Shown here in pieces: positions 11,440-22,961 of a stretch of 64,000 nt of DNA; position 1 is the first letter of the stretch; each line of letters begins with the position of its first letter. This stretch comes from Nipponacmea schrenckii (taxonomy: Eukaryota; Mollusca; Gastropoda; Lottiidae), in the NCBI GenBank assembly GCA_030562195.1, contig JAUJPP010000012.1, positions 15,066,001-15,130,000 of the forward strand, read 5' to 3'. Below the pieces are notes generated by a model. It was not told the origin of the DNA and did no database searches. It worked only from the letters and a program-made list of their open reading frames with translations. The position numbers and the translations under genes were made by a program.

Positions 11440-11875
11440 TCTCAAATTTGGACAATAACAGTATATATCCATCAGTGGACTTACCTGGTGTCATACCTAT
11501 ACATCAAAATTCCTCTAAAATCCGATTAATCCCCCCAAATAAAGTAGTTAATCATAAAACGCTTGAGCCATCCATCAAGCGATTTTCAAATTGTAAAATA
11601 TAAAGGGAAGTAACTCTAACATGTGGGTTTTCACGCGTCCTTGACCCCAACTGTTGAATTGCACAATATGTTTTAGCGTTGATTTACCAGACGCTTTTAT
11701 TCTCAAACTGAATGGAATCGTCGCTGGCTCACTTTTTTTTTAGATTCCGAATATATTTTTATTGTGGCTTTTTAAAATTTGGTAAAGTTTGGGATGCATA
11801 CTTATTTAACTAATAGTCAATATTAAACACAAATATAAGCCGTAGGACGAGTGTATTCTAACGCCTATTATCCCT
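11440..11875 (-). repeat. Right part of the TTAA element (AGGGATA family)
   Basis: The landmark 'agtggacttacctggtgtca' near 11478 is shared with the small family members at 31925-32248, 34681-34953 and 61625-61854. The right end, 'cctattatccct', ends at 11875. This supports the LINE having inserted into a non-autonomous family member. Confidence 0.55.
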
Positions 11876-11979
11876 TTAAGAATTCCAGAATATTCACTCC
11901 TAGACTACCTTGATTGACTGCGACCAAGCTGCAAACAAACATGGCAGCCCCCATGGCGGCCATCTTTTTTCTCACTTTT

Positions 11980-12042
11980 TATACGACCACACATAAATGT
12001 GGGCGTATATTGTAGTCGCCCCTGTCTGTCCGTCTGTCTGTC

Positions 12043-12073
<31 letters not shown>

Positions 12074-13118
12074 CACAATTGTTGTGAACACGATAGAGAC
12101 CACATTTCTTGATGGATTTTGACCAAATTTGGTGAGTGTGTTTGTTATAACCCAAGGAAGAAGCCTATTGAAAATCAGACCAATCGAAAAATATTCAAAG
12201 AGTTATTGCCCTTGTTTTTTGAAAATTTGTTGTGAACACGATTAAGAGTGTGTTTCTTGATGGATTTTGATGAAATTTGGTGTGATTGCTTGTTATTACT
12301 TAAGGATGAAGCCTATTGAAAATCAGACAAATCGAAAAATAAATTGATGAGTTATTGCCCTTGTTCTTGAAAACACATTCATCTGCCTGTCCACAATTGT
12401 TGTGAACACGATAGAGACCACATTTCTTGATGGATTTTGACCAAATTTGGTGAGTGTGTTTGTTATAACCCAAGGAAGAAGCCTATTGAAAATCAGACCA
12501 ATCGAAAAATATTCAATGAGTTATTGCCCTTGTTTTTTGAAAATTTGTTGTGAACACGATTAAGAGTGTGTTTCTTGATGGATTTTGATGAAATTTGGTG
12601 TGATTGCTTGTTATTATTTAAGGATGAAGCCTATTGAAAATCAGACAAATTGAAAAATAAATTGATGCGTTATTGCCCTTGTTCTTGAAAACACATTCAT
12701 CTGCCTGTCCACAATTGTTGTGAACACGATAGAGACCACATTTCTTGATGGATTTTGACCAAATTTGGTGAGTGTTTGTTATAACCCAAGGAAGAAGCCT
12801 ATTGAAAATCAGACCAATCGAAAAATATTCAATGAGTTATTGCCCTTGTTTTTTGAAAATTTGTTGTGAACACGATTACGAGTGTGTTTCTTGATGGATT
12901 TTGATGAAATTTGGTGTGATTGCTTGTTATTACTTAAGGATGAAGCCTATTGAAAATCAGACAAATCGAAAAATAATTGATGAGTTATTGCCCTTGTTCT
13001 TGAAAACACATTCATTTTGCGTTCAAAAATGTGTTGTGGACATGATGGAAAGATGGTTTCTGGATGGATTTTGACCAATTTCGGTGTGTGTGTTTGTAAT
13101 CATCCAAGGATGAAGCCT

Positions 13119-13158
<40 letters not shown>

Positions 13159-13560
13159 CCTGTCCACAATTGTTGTGAACACGATAGAGACCACATTTCT
13201 TGATGGATTTTAATGAAACATGGAAATAGTCTTTGTAATGACCCAAGGATGAAGCCTATCGAAAATGAAGCCAATCAAAAAATATTTACTATGAGTTATT
13301 GCCCTTGTCCTAAAATTCTTTGTGAACACGATAGGGAGCCGGGTTCTTGATGGAATTTGATGAAACTTGGTGTGAGTGTTTGTTATAACTCGAGGATAGA
13401 CCCTTTTGAAAATCAGACTAATCAAAAAATATTTATTGAGTAATTGCCCTTGTTCTATAACTCGTGTTCACTTTATCAGCCTCTGATTCTTTGTAGACTT
13501 GATAGAGATCTGGTTTCTTGATAGATTTTGACAAAGCATGATTTGAGCCTTTTACATTTA
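11980..13560 (+). mobile_element. Pearl-like element 1: hairpin block, (CTGT)n, tandem cores
   Basis: The element starts with a hairpin-forming block 'ccacacataaatgtggg' followed by 'cgtatattg', then CTGT microsatellites (12027-12072 and 13120-13160). Core units of ~155 bp follow, containing 'cttgatggattttga', 'cctattgaaaatcag' and 'gagttattgcccttgtt'. From 12071 pairs of cores form a higher-order unit: 'gtccacaattgttgtgaaca' recurs at 12071, 12389 and 12707, exactly 318 bp apart. The pattern of end blocks plus tandem ~160 bp cores is that of mollusc 'pearl' elements, regarded as Helentron-associated non-autonomous elements. Family identity is inferred. Confidence 0.65.
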
Positions 13561-13589
13561 AAATATTGTATTTACTGATACCTCTTGTC

Positions 13590-14990
13590 CACCGCCCGAA
13601 TAACTAAGGCTGCCAATGGTAGGCGTATTACGATGGGCCATCGCTATTTTTTTTTACTACCAGTGGTGCAAAGTTCTTCTGATGCGTATTCATGTATACA
13701 TGTTACCATAAGAGAGAGCTTCGCTCTTATAATAATGATAATGACAATGGATACGCAAAATAATGTCCTTCATTGATGAATTTCGATGTCATAAATAGGA
13801 ACATTCAGGGAAAATTAAGATTAAACGCAAGGAATTTTTATAGGGTGCGAAACCTCGACTGCGACCAAGCTGTAAACAAACATGGCAGCCCCCATGGCGG
13901 CCATCTTTTTTCTTAATTTTTTTTTACTACCAGTGGTGCAAAGTTCTTCTGATGCATATTCATGTATACATGTTACCATAAGAGAGAGCTTCGCTCACAT
14001 AATATGAATAAGGCATGGCCTTGAATGAGAGCGCAGACTAGGGCTATTGATAATAATGACAATGAATACGCAAAATAATGTCATTCATTGATAAATTTCG
14101 ACGTCATAAATAGCATGTGACGTCAGAAAACGCCCTATCAACGCAATTTCATAGATATCCTATAAATAACTATATAATATATAGCTCAGTGCGCAATTTG
14201 GACGGCGAGGAAAGACAACTCTTAACTTGTTTATGGAAATCCCACATAGAACATTCAGGAAAAATTAAGATTAAACCAAGGCATTTTTATAGGGTGCGAA
14301 ACATCTATTTTAGTGTTTGTGAAAGAAATGAAATTTATTTTAAGAATTCCCGAATATTCACTTTGAGACTACCTTGATTGACTGTGAACTAGCTGTAAAC
14401 AAACATGGCGGCCCCCATGGCGGTAGCCATGTTTGTTTACCAAACATTGCAGCCCCCATGGCGGTAGCAATGTTTGTTTACCAAACATGACAGCCCCCAT
14501 GGCGGCCATCTTTTTCCTCACTTTTTTTTTACTAGCAGTGGTGCAAAGTTCTTCTGATGCATATCCATGTATACATGTTACCATAAGTGAGAGCTTTGCT
14601 GCGCTCTCATATAAATCTCGACGTCATAAATAGCGCGTTACGTCACAAAACGCCCTGTCAACGTAATTTCGACGGCAAGGGAAGACAACTCTTATATGAG
14701 ATAAACTTGTTTATGGAAATCCGACATAGAAAAATTCAGGAAAAATTAAGATTAAACGTAAGGTGTTTTAATATGGTACGAAACATCTATTTTAGAATTC
14801 CAGAATATTCACTTCGAGAACAAACCTTGATTGACTGCGACCTGCGACTGCTGTAAACAAACATGGCGGCCCCAGTGGCGGCCACTACCAGTGGTGCAAA
14901 ATTCTTCTGATGCATATAGATCTACATGTATACATGTTACCACAAGAGAGAGCTTCGCTGCTCTCTCATATGAGTTTCCTTTTGCCCGTG
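13590..14990 (+). repeat. Cluster of repeat X copies with ATGGCGGC motifs
   Basis: At least four partial copies of one repeat follow each other. Each has the acgtcata/gtgacgtca block, then 'aagaattcc.gaatattcac', then 'gtaaacaaacatggcggccc', then 'agtggtgcaaagttcttctg' and 'gagagagcttcgct'. The last block recurs near 13660, 13930, 14535 and 14890. Around 14395-14515 the 'acaaacatggcggcccccat' module is repeated three times and partly inverted, forming a hairpin (gtaaacaaacatggc with gccatgtttgtttac). The copy at 14320-14360 provides the empty target site for the TTAA element at 6386-11875. Confidence 0.65.
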
Positions 14991-15334
14991 AGATTGTACT
15001 CATTCATTTTTTATTTTTGTCCATTTCAGATGTTATCATTCTTCTTAGAATTAATAACACTTCTATGAAATACATACCGAGGGTTATTCTCTAGGAACTG
15101 ACATGGATAGGCGCCTTCTCTTGTTTGACTGTAAACAGAGGCCTCACATACAGGTCATGCAAGTCAACAGTAGTTGGAAACCGAAATAGTCTAGGCTAAT
15201 TCAGCTGTCCTGAGAAAATTGATTTCATTGCCCACTGGGTTTGCCTGTAATCTGTATTAGGCCTACCTATCATAAAACTCCATTCATTGCATGCTCTCAT
15301 TTTCCAGTCTTTTTACTGGGACTGTGATGGTATG

Positions 15335-17937
15335 TAATGACCGGTTAGTGTAAAATTCCCAACGCCAAAAAGCGCCGAACAGCAAATAGGACATCTGGAT
15401 AATCAAAACTACTGGTAGGATAAACATTTGAATTTTCGCTAAAGGAAACGAGAAACTTAAAAAAGGAGACGCTTTATAATTATGATATTTTGTCGAATGT
15501 TCTAATACATAATGATTTCAAAAATGTCAAAACGAAATGGTCTTGCAGTTCCTCTCTTAAGAGGCCACCTTCACTCAGCGACCGTTTTTGAATATTCCCT
15601 TGAGTGGTCTCTGAATGCAGGTTCTACTGTACTGTTATAATTACAACTTATGTCCATGGGCCGATTTTATATTTTGTATTATACATAGATCTATGTCGAC
15701 TGTAATTAATTTCATTGAAATTTAAACACAAATATTTAAAGTTATTTCCCTTTGAACATTTATATTATTGGAGTGGTGAAAATATTTGGTTTTCATTACA
15801 TATTCCTCACCATCCACACCTGTTTTGAACTCTGAGAGAGTTGGCGATTAATCCATCCATTTGCTGTAGGGCGAAACAGGCGTAGAGTTTGGTTTTTTAC
15901 TCTCCACATGAAGTGTGAAGGCAATCAACCCCGGCCACATCCTTTTAGTGGGGTTGACCCACAGCCATGTTATATGGTAAATCCATAAGGAAAAATTGTC
16001 TTCGATTGTCAGTTAATTTTTAGTCAACAAATGTGCATGTGCCATTTTCGCCATCTTGACGTGACGAAGGCAGAATCAAGGAAAATAACTTAGGCTAAAA
16101 CATAAAACCTTTATATTTGCGCCAAGATTCTTGTTAGATGCATAAGAAAAAAAATAGACAATCGACCCATGGACATAATTTATTATTATAACAGTATTAG
16201 AGAATATTCGATAAAAAAGTAAATCATACAAAACAATTGCTCCTTTTTTATACGCCCACATGAAATGGGGAGCGTATATTGCGATAAAAAAAGTACGAAT
16301 CTTGCTGTTCAATTGCTCGTTAACACTCTAGAGGGTGCAATTCTTGACAGATTTAGATGAAACTTGATATGAATGTTGATGATCACGCAAGGATGAACCC
16401 TATTGAAAACCAGCGAAATCTGAAAAAATTTAGTATGAATTCTTGCCCTTGTTCTTGAATGGCTCGTAAACACTCTACAATGTGCAATTCTTAACGGATT
16501 TTGATGAGACTTGGTGTGAGAGTTTGTTTAACTCAAGGATAAACCCTATTGAAAGTCAGCGAAATCGAAAAATATTTAATATGAGTTATAGCCCTTGTTC
16601 TTGAAAACGCGTTCAATTTTAGCTTGTAAGCACTCTTGAAAGAATAATTAATAAGTATGAGTTATTGGCCTTGTTCCTTAAAACGTGTTTGATTTTTGTC
16701 TTGTAAACACTCTACATGGCACAATTCTTGACCGATTTTGATGAAACTTGGTGTGAGAGTGTCTTTTAACTCTAGGATGAATCCTATTAAAAATCAGCGA
16801 AATCGAAAAATATTTAGTATGAGTTATTGCCCTTGTTCCTGAAAACGTATTCAATCTTAGCTTGTAAACACTCTAGAAAAAAACAATTCTTAATGGATTT
16901 TTATGAAACTTGGTTTGAGTATTTGTTTTCACCCATGGATGAACCCTATTGAAAATCAGATAAATCGAAAAATATTTAGTACAAGTTATTGCCCTTGTTC
17001 TTGAAAACGTGTTCAAGTTTAGCTTGTAAACACTCTAGAAAGAACAATTTTGAATGGATTTTGATGAAACTTGGTTTGAGTATTTGTTTTCAACCAAGGA
17101 TGAACCCTATTGAAAATCAGAAAATCGAAAAATATTTAGTACAAGTTATTTCCCTTGTTCTTGAAATTCAATTTTAGCTTGTAAACACTCTAGAAAGAAC
17201 AATTTTTAATGGATTTTGATGAAACTTGGCTTTAGAATTTGTTTTCTCCCAAGGATGAACCCTATTGAAAATCGAAAAATATTTAGTATAAGTTATTGCC
17301 CTTGTTTTTGAAAACGCGTTCAATTTAACTCGTAAACACTCTAGAAAGAACAATTTTGAATGGATTTTGATAAAACTTGGCTTTAGTATTTGTTTTCTCC
17401 CAAGGATGAACCCTATTGAAAATCAGATAAATCGAAAAATATTTTGTGTCCGTTATTGCCCCTGTTTTCAAAAACGCTTTCAACTTTGGGCTTGTGAACA
17501 CTCTTAACATTTGTTGACAAAACTCGCTGAAATTGTTTAATATCAACCAAGGATGAGCCTTATTAAGAATTAAAAATATCAAAATATTATTAAGGGTGAA
17601 CTCTATTGCAAATCATAAAAATACCGAAAAATATTTAATGAGTTGTTATTGGGTACAATTCTTGACAGTTTTTAATGAAACTGGAGACCCTAGAAAAAAA
17701 ATATATGCTGGAAGGTTGGATATTTCATTCCACTTATTGTAACCTTACTGAAAAGTTTTTATTCGAAATAAATGCTGCCAGTGGGCGTATATTACCTTGC
17801 CTGGCAAGCTATCTTTTCGTTACTCGTTTCCTTCACCGAAAATTCAAATGTTTTATCCTACCAGTAGTTTTGATTATCCAGACGTCTTTTTGCTGTTGGG
17901 CGCTTTTGGGCATTTTACACTAACCGATGTAATGACC
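15335..17937. mobile_element. 2.6 kb composite element with ~120 bp inverted flanks
   Basis: Positions 15335-15460 and 17820-17937 are inverted copies of each other. Both contain 'ggataatcaaaactactggt' and 'acatttgaattttcg', with scattered differences. Between them lies pearl-like element 2 (16245-17790). No transposase is present. The arms may be termini of a larger non-autonomous unit or an inverted duplication around a pearl insertion. Confidence 0.6.
16245..17800 (+). mobile_element. Pearl-like element 2 with ~9 tandem cores
   Basis: The left block 'tatacgcccacatgaaatgg' is followed by about nine diverged core units of ~155 bp, each with 'cactctagaa', 'gatgaaacttgg', 'ggatgaaccctattgaaaat' and 'agttattgcccttgtt'. 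The right block is 'cagtgggcgtatattacctt' near 17780-17800. The same two end blocks bound the reversed array at 38340-41440, so the element is bounded consistently. Confidence 0.65.
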
Positions 17938-17999
17938 GACTTAAAGTAGGGGCATATATATGAGTATATTGCCAGTATGATTATATTTAAATCGGGCAT

Positions 18000-20900
18000 A
18001 AAAATAAAATTTTACTTTTGTCTGTTTGTTGACTAAACACGGTAAAGATCAAACATATTTTGCCCACATCCATAATTCTTACCGCATCTGTAAGAATACA
18101 AATAACGTCTAAACCCAAATATATTCATTCTGTCGACACTTTTCCGTATTTGTTATCGTCTGCTTGTTTTACTATTCTGACGTCAAAACCACAGGGCCCA
18201 GACAACACTATACTTCCAGTAAAAATAAATAAGTTCCGAATATAGGGAAAATGGCTGCAGGGTCGTAAGCACCGGGAAGTTTAGCTTACAAAAACTAGAT
18301 ACGATACATTTTTTTAATGAATACATTGTGATCATTATTCTCAATAAACAATAAATTATGATGATAATTCTTCTTTATGAAGGATAAAAGTCTCTATTCC
18401 AATATTTTTCATTTGTATATGGTACACATTTCTAGCAGACGATAGCCATAGCTTCGTGACCCTGTGGTATCTATTTGACTTTCATTCATTGACTTTACTA
18501 TTGTCATGTCATGGCATTTCAGCCAATCAGATTCTAAGTTATCCTCTTTGTAATAACTATGGTGACCAACCGATAAGTTTAAAAAAAACAAAACTGTACT
18601 TTAATGGTAAAAATATTGCTTCTCTACTTGCTTTAAAGATATAGTTTGGACGAATTTCATGGTAGTTTCAGCAAATGTGATAAAATGTATAAAATCTCAA
18701 CCTCAACGGTTTGTTAGAAGGACACAAATTTATCGGTTGGTATCTAATAGCAGTATTTTCTTTAGCACGGCGTTAGTGTCATGCCAGCCGGTAAATTAGT
18801 ATTTTCAGAAGGAAAAAGAGGTTTGTAAAAATTTATATCTTCCCTACAGTGGTGAAATTTTGGTATGATTTTTCGTTCTTTCATTTGTCGTTTCCCTGTA
18901 ATGTAATATTTTTAAGAATAAGTTTGTCCGAAATTGTCTTTTTAACTTTATCGCTATATTTATTTTGGCAGACAATTTAATTTAAGACAATTGTTAAGGA
19001 AGATAACGCCAAAATAATCCGTTTTGTAATTCCATGGGTATGGATTAGGTTCGAATGTTCGCCTGACCAATGAATCACGAAGCCACGAGTTTCCACTCTT
19101 CAATCATATAAATGAAATTTTATGATTTTAAATTTCGAAGCGACAAACCACATGTGTAGCACATTTTGTTGATAGAGTGGTATAGTGGAAAAATACTTTC
19201 TGTTTTCCCTGTCACCAATAGGCACCTGCAACGCGATTAACGAAAAAAAAAAGAAAAAAAATCGACTAAGGGAAATTTACAAAAGCTGATAACATATCTG
19301 TTTAGTTCGAGCATCACGTTTCATCATCAAATCTTGACCCGAATGGCCTACATTATATATCATCAATAAATACATCGTCACGTTTAAAGAGATATGAGCT
19401 GCAATGGCTTAGAGAGTTGAATAGGCCTACTCAATCGCTGGCCTGAAAATCATTGACCACAATTTTACGGCGGCATGGGCCGAGAATTTAAACCCGGATT
19501 TCCGTGATGAAGGTCAGGGGAATGATTGACATTAATTAACATGGGTGGGCCACCTGTTACAGGATGTGCTCGATAAAGATCCATCGACAGTCGATAAAGA
19601 ATGGGCTTATGAAGCTGTACTGAAAAAATATCCTTCATTGCACACTGCATGGTAATCATCCTTGACAATTTTGAAAAAAGCGTATTTCAAAGCTGATTAT
19701 AAAGCTAGGTCAACATACCATTGCAACATCGTGAAAAAGTTCGAAGAGATTTATGTTCGTCATGATCATGTTTATGTCACTGAATGATAATTGACAAGTA
19801 GTGATTTTACCGAAGGCTAGTGAGGGTTCGTTATTTGTCATCATCCCACAATAAACATAACTGTAATGGAAGCCACGAGTCGGAAAGCATACCGAGATTT
19901 GCATGAATATATTTTTATAGTTTTAAACAGTTTCCAGAAGTACTTGAAATCCTCGAAAATCGTTCAAAAATACCCGAAACTAGCTATCTTTTTCTATTTA
20001 TTTTCTCGAAGTCTCGAGGAATAGCGAGTCATTTTAACTTTCAAACTCGGAACATTCTCGACACATATGGCTCAAATTCCTTCGATGAGATTTGAACACT
20101 AGTACTGATTAGCTCACCTAAAAATCTCCCGTTTCTGAGACTAAGATATGATTGGTTAACGAATGGTGAGTCTGTCCATGCTACTCGTTATCTTGGACGA
20201 ATATTCTTCGTATATTTGTAATAGTTTATAGAGCTTTATTTAAAGCGAGGGCAGTTGGTAAGTTTTTGGAATGCAGTCGTTTTCTTTATTATTTCGCTGT
20301 TGTCGTGGGTTCTAATATTGGTCGACATAGAAAGTCTTGAATAAGCCGTCTTTTGGGCTAGGTGCAAAAGGGCTCGGATTATAAAGGAAATAGCAATGCC
20401 GAGAGGTTTGGCCAAGGACCGGGTGGTATATGGATCCCCGTTCTCCATTATTCAAAATACGGTGGTCAAACTTGATAATGTAGCAGAATCACGCGATCTT
20501 CGTTCATTCTCCCAAAACCAGTTATGGTTGGGGTAATTTTATTCTAATGGTAGTGGTCGAATTGGTTTAGGTAGGTCAGATCCATACAAGCTCACTTTAA
20601 AAGCCCCAAAGATCATACCATATCATATCAGTAAGATATGAAATACTATATAAACCCACTTTATTGATAAATAATTATCAGCTGATCGAGATAGGTGGAT
20701 CATTTCACAGCTGGTGGAGGTAGGGTTAACATGTACTTAATGTTTTATGGGTATTTGCTTATCACATAACAAAATCCGGTGACATAATATTACATAGGGC
20801 TTACTTTTTGCAATGCTGGAAACTTTGAAAGAAAACGTTAGTTTAGTTTCGTATAAGATGGTTATGAGAACATTGTCTTTTTTTTAAAGAATTATGAAAA

Positions 20901-21780
20901 ATCAAAGTACAAATTGTGTTTAAAAAAAAATATGTGAATTTTGAATGATTGTCTTTGGATTAAAACTGAAATCCGTTTACTTTGTAGGTCGAAAAATCTC
21001 CTTTGCTCAAATGTATTAACACTTTACAAATTTAGCGAACGCAACTGAAAGTATTATCTTAAAAAATCCAAACGTTAATTTTCAAACAACTAAACTGTCC
21101 GGTGAGTGAAAATTCAGAATTTCCGAACTGTCCGAATTGGGTCAGAAAAGACAAAAATTCCTGCCATAGGTCGTGCACAATTTCGGAATTAAAACATTTT
21201 AAGTCAATAAATGAAAATTTCAAGCGATTTCTTTGTTCACATCAAAATACATTTTTCTTTGTGTTCAACAGTTCTATTTCTAGTGAGATAATGTATAAAT
21301 AGTAATGTCTATCAATTGATATGATTTAATTGTTAAGAAGAATAATCGCTATTAGTCAGTGATTACAAGCCATGACGAGTTAATTTATTCAGATTTAAAT
21401 TTGAATAGCTACGAGAAGTTTGAACTCTTAGTTATTACAGTTCCTTATACCAAGCAACATCTTCTCCACCCTTGTTTTCTTAAATATTAAAAAAATCTCT
21501 TGATATTGGGCTGCGGGGGGACACTATTACTGCCTCGTGTCATTTAGTCAAAGCAACCTATAGACTTTTAGGGAGTCAGATTCAACAAATAACAAAAGAA
21601 AAAGACTTCAAATTCAGATTGATTAGGTCGATACATGAATGTAAAGCTTATTACTTTCGGATATAATTTACGATGATTTTGATAATGACAATTTGTCATA
21701 GAGCTCCATTTATTGAACATGAACCCTTACTTCCTAAAAAGCGTCCATTATATGTCCATTAAACCATTGTTTTTTCTCAC
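18000..21780. other. Gene-free stretch upstream of the desaturase
   Basis: The short frames here (60-70 codons) occur on both strands, show no protein resemblance and lack splice context. A 5' noncoding exon of the desaturase is expected somewhere in this stretch, because a splice acceptor ends at 21785, but I could not place it. No clear repeats were recognised. Confidence 0.4.
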
Positions 21781-21788
21781 TTCAGAAC
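21768..21788 (+). promoter_or_regulatory. Probable splice acceptor just upstream of the desaturase start
   Basis: A pyrimidine-rich run ending 'ttttttctcacttcag' at 21785 is immediately followed by 'aacatgg'. It implies an upstream noncoding exon and supports the ATG at 21789 as the start. A coding upstream exon is not excluded. Confidence 0.6.
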
Positions 21789-22961
21789 ATGGAAACAAAA
21801 TCAGGAAGTCGTTTGAAGGCATTTTGGTTATTTTTGGCCAAAATAGCCCTGGTAACCTTAGTTCAAGAAGAATCAACCAAAACAGAGGAACAAGAAAACA
21901 CAGTCACCCCTGTTTCACAAGAGACTGATGAGTTATCCAAGACCAATCTGCCAAATGAACTTCCAACCATTATTGACATTAAAAGGGCGATTCCTAATCA
22001 CTGCTTTCAGTCAAATGTTGTCATCTCAATGTACCATGCGTTGAAGGACGTTGTAATCGTCATCGGACTTTACTTTGTGGGAGAGCTTCTTTTGAGCTAT
22101 CTTCCTTTCTGGGCAGTTTTAGCCACAGCACCAGTGTTTTGGTTTGCACAAGGAACTATGTTTACAGCCCTATTCGTAATTGGTCATGATTGCGGACACG
22201 GTTCGTTCTCGAAATACGATGTGTTGAATGACACTGTGGGTACCATTATGCATTCGTTTCTGATGACGCCGTTCTATGGGTGGAAGGTGTCTCATAAAAA
22301 CCACCACAAACACACTGGGAACATTGACAAAGATGAGGTTTTCTATCCAATAAGGAAAAGTCTGCAAACGCCCGGCAAAGCGCTTCCCGGCTTTGGGCTT
22401 GGGTTGGGCTATTTTGGTTACCTGCTTTTCGGCTATAATCCACGACCAGTGAGACATTTCAATCCTTTCGAGAAAATCTTTTCCAAACATGTTCTCGGAT
22501 GCATCTTGTCGTTAATCACCCTTACAGTTTGGAGTTCATACGTATACCAGTATTACATGATGTCTGGGTTCTTCAGGTTATTCTACCATTACATTGTGCC
22601 TTTATTCATCTTTGGTACAAACACGGTGCTTATAACATTTCTTCACCACACTGAAGAAGAGATTCCTTGGTACTCGGATAGTAAGTGGGACAATGTTCGT
22701 GGACAGTTAAGCTCCGTTGATCGACACTATGGTATCGTCCATGATCTTTTGCACAACATCACAACTCATCAGATTCATCATCTTTTCCCAAAGGTTCCGC
22801 ATTACCACCTTGAAGAAGCAACTAGTCATTTTAGAGCAGCATTTCCAGAACTAGTCAATATCCGCACGGATCGAACATTTCCTGCGTTCTTCCGAATGTT
22901 CAAGAAATATGCCAAACAGTGTGTTATTCCAGACAATACTCGTGTACATATTTATACATAG
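21789..22961 (+). CDS. Methyl-end (omega-3/delta-12-type) fatty acid desaturase
   Basis: This 390-residue membrane desaturase belongs to the front of polyunsaturated fatty acid synthesis: the family introduces a double bond toward the methyl end of fatty acyl chains, probably in the ER membrane. The three histidine boxes that bind the di-iron centre are intact: HDCGH at residues 133-137, HKNHH at 169-173 and HQIHH at 327-331. 'HHTEEEIPWY' near residue 283 matches the family's conserved stretch before box 3. Hydrophobic spans lie at about 88-130 and 235-275, with a polar N-terminal ~60 residues. There is no N-terminal cytochrome b5 domain, unlike front-end desaturases. The coding sequence is uninterrupted. 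A polypyrimidine tract and AG end at 21785, three bases before the ATG, suggesting an intron in the 5' UTR. Molluscs, including limpets, are known to have such genes; exact regioselectivity cannot be read from sequence. Confidence 0.92.
   Translation: METKSGSRLKAFWLFLAKIALVTLVQEESTKTEEQENTVTPVSQETDELSKTNLPNELPTIIDIKRAIPNHCFQSNVVISMYHALKDVVIVIGLYFVGELLLSYLPFWAVLATAPVFWFAQGTMFTALFVIGHDCGHGSFSKYDVLNDTVGTIMHSFLMTPFYGWKVSHKNHHKHTGNIDKDEVFYPIRKSLQTPGKALPGFGLGLGYFGYLLFGYNPRPVRHFNPFEKIFSKHVLGCILSLITLTVWSSYVYQYYMMSGFFRLFYHYIVPLFIFGTNTVLITFLHHTEEEIPWYSDSKWDNVRGQLSSVDRHYGIVHDLLHNITTHQIHHLFPKVPHYHLEEATSHFRAAFPELVNIRTDRTFPAFFRMFKKYAKQCVIPDNTRVHIYT

Larger units (their letters stand above)
6386..11875. mobile_element. 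TTAA-flanked element with AGGGATAATAGG inverted ends, containing a LINE
   Basis: The left end reads TTAA then AGGGATAATAGGCGTTAGAA. The right end is the complement followed by TTAA at 11876-11879. The inverted ends match for about 20 bp. The surrounding repeat X is found uninterrupted at 14320-14360 ('tttattttaagaattcc'), where a single TTAA occupies the same position, so this is a filled site beside an empty one. The ends match the small elements at 31925-32248 and elsewhere. Most of the interior is a minus-strand LINE that presumably landed inside a shorter element. The TTAA target resembles piggyBac, but the AGGG start is not the usual piggyBac CCC end and no transposase is visible. Confidence 0.75.

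Noticed and set aside
6386..11875. Autonomous piggyBac element
   Set aside because: The TTAA target fits, but the ends start AGGG rather than CCC, and the only long coding content is a LINE on the minus strand. No piggyBac transposase is visible.
22170..22490. 106-codon minus-strand frame
   Set aside because: It is antisense to the desaturase histidine-box region, which is clearly the real coding strand.
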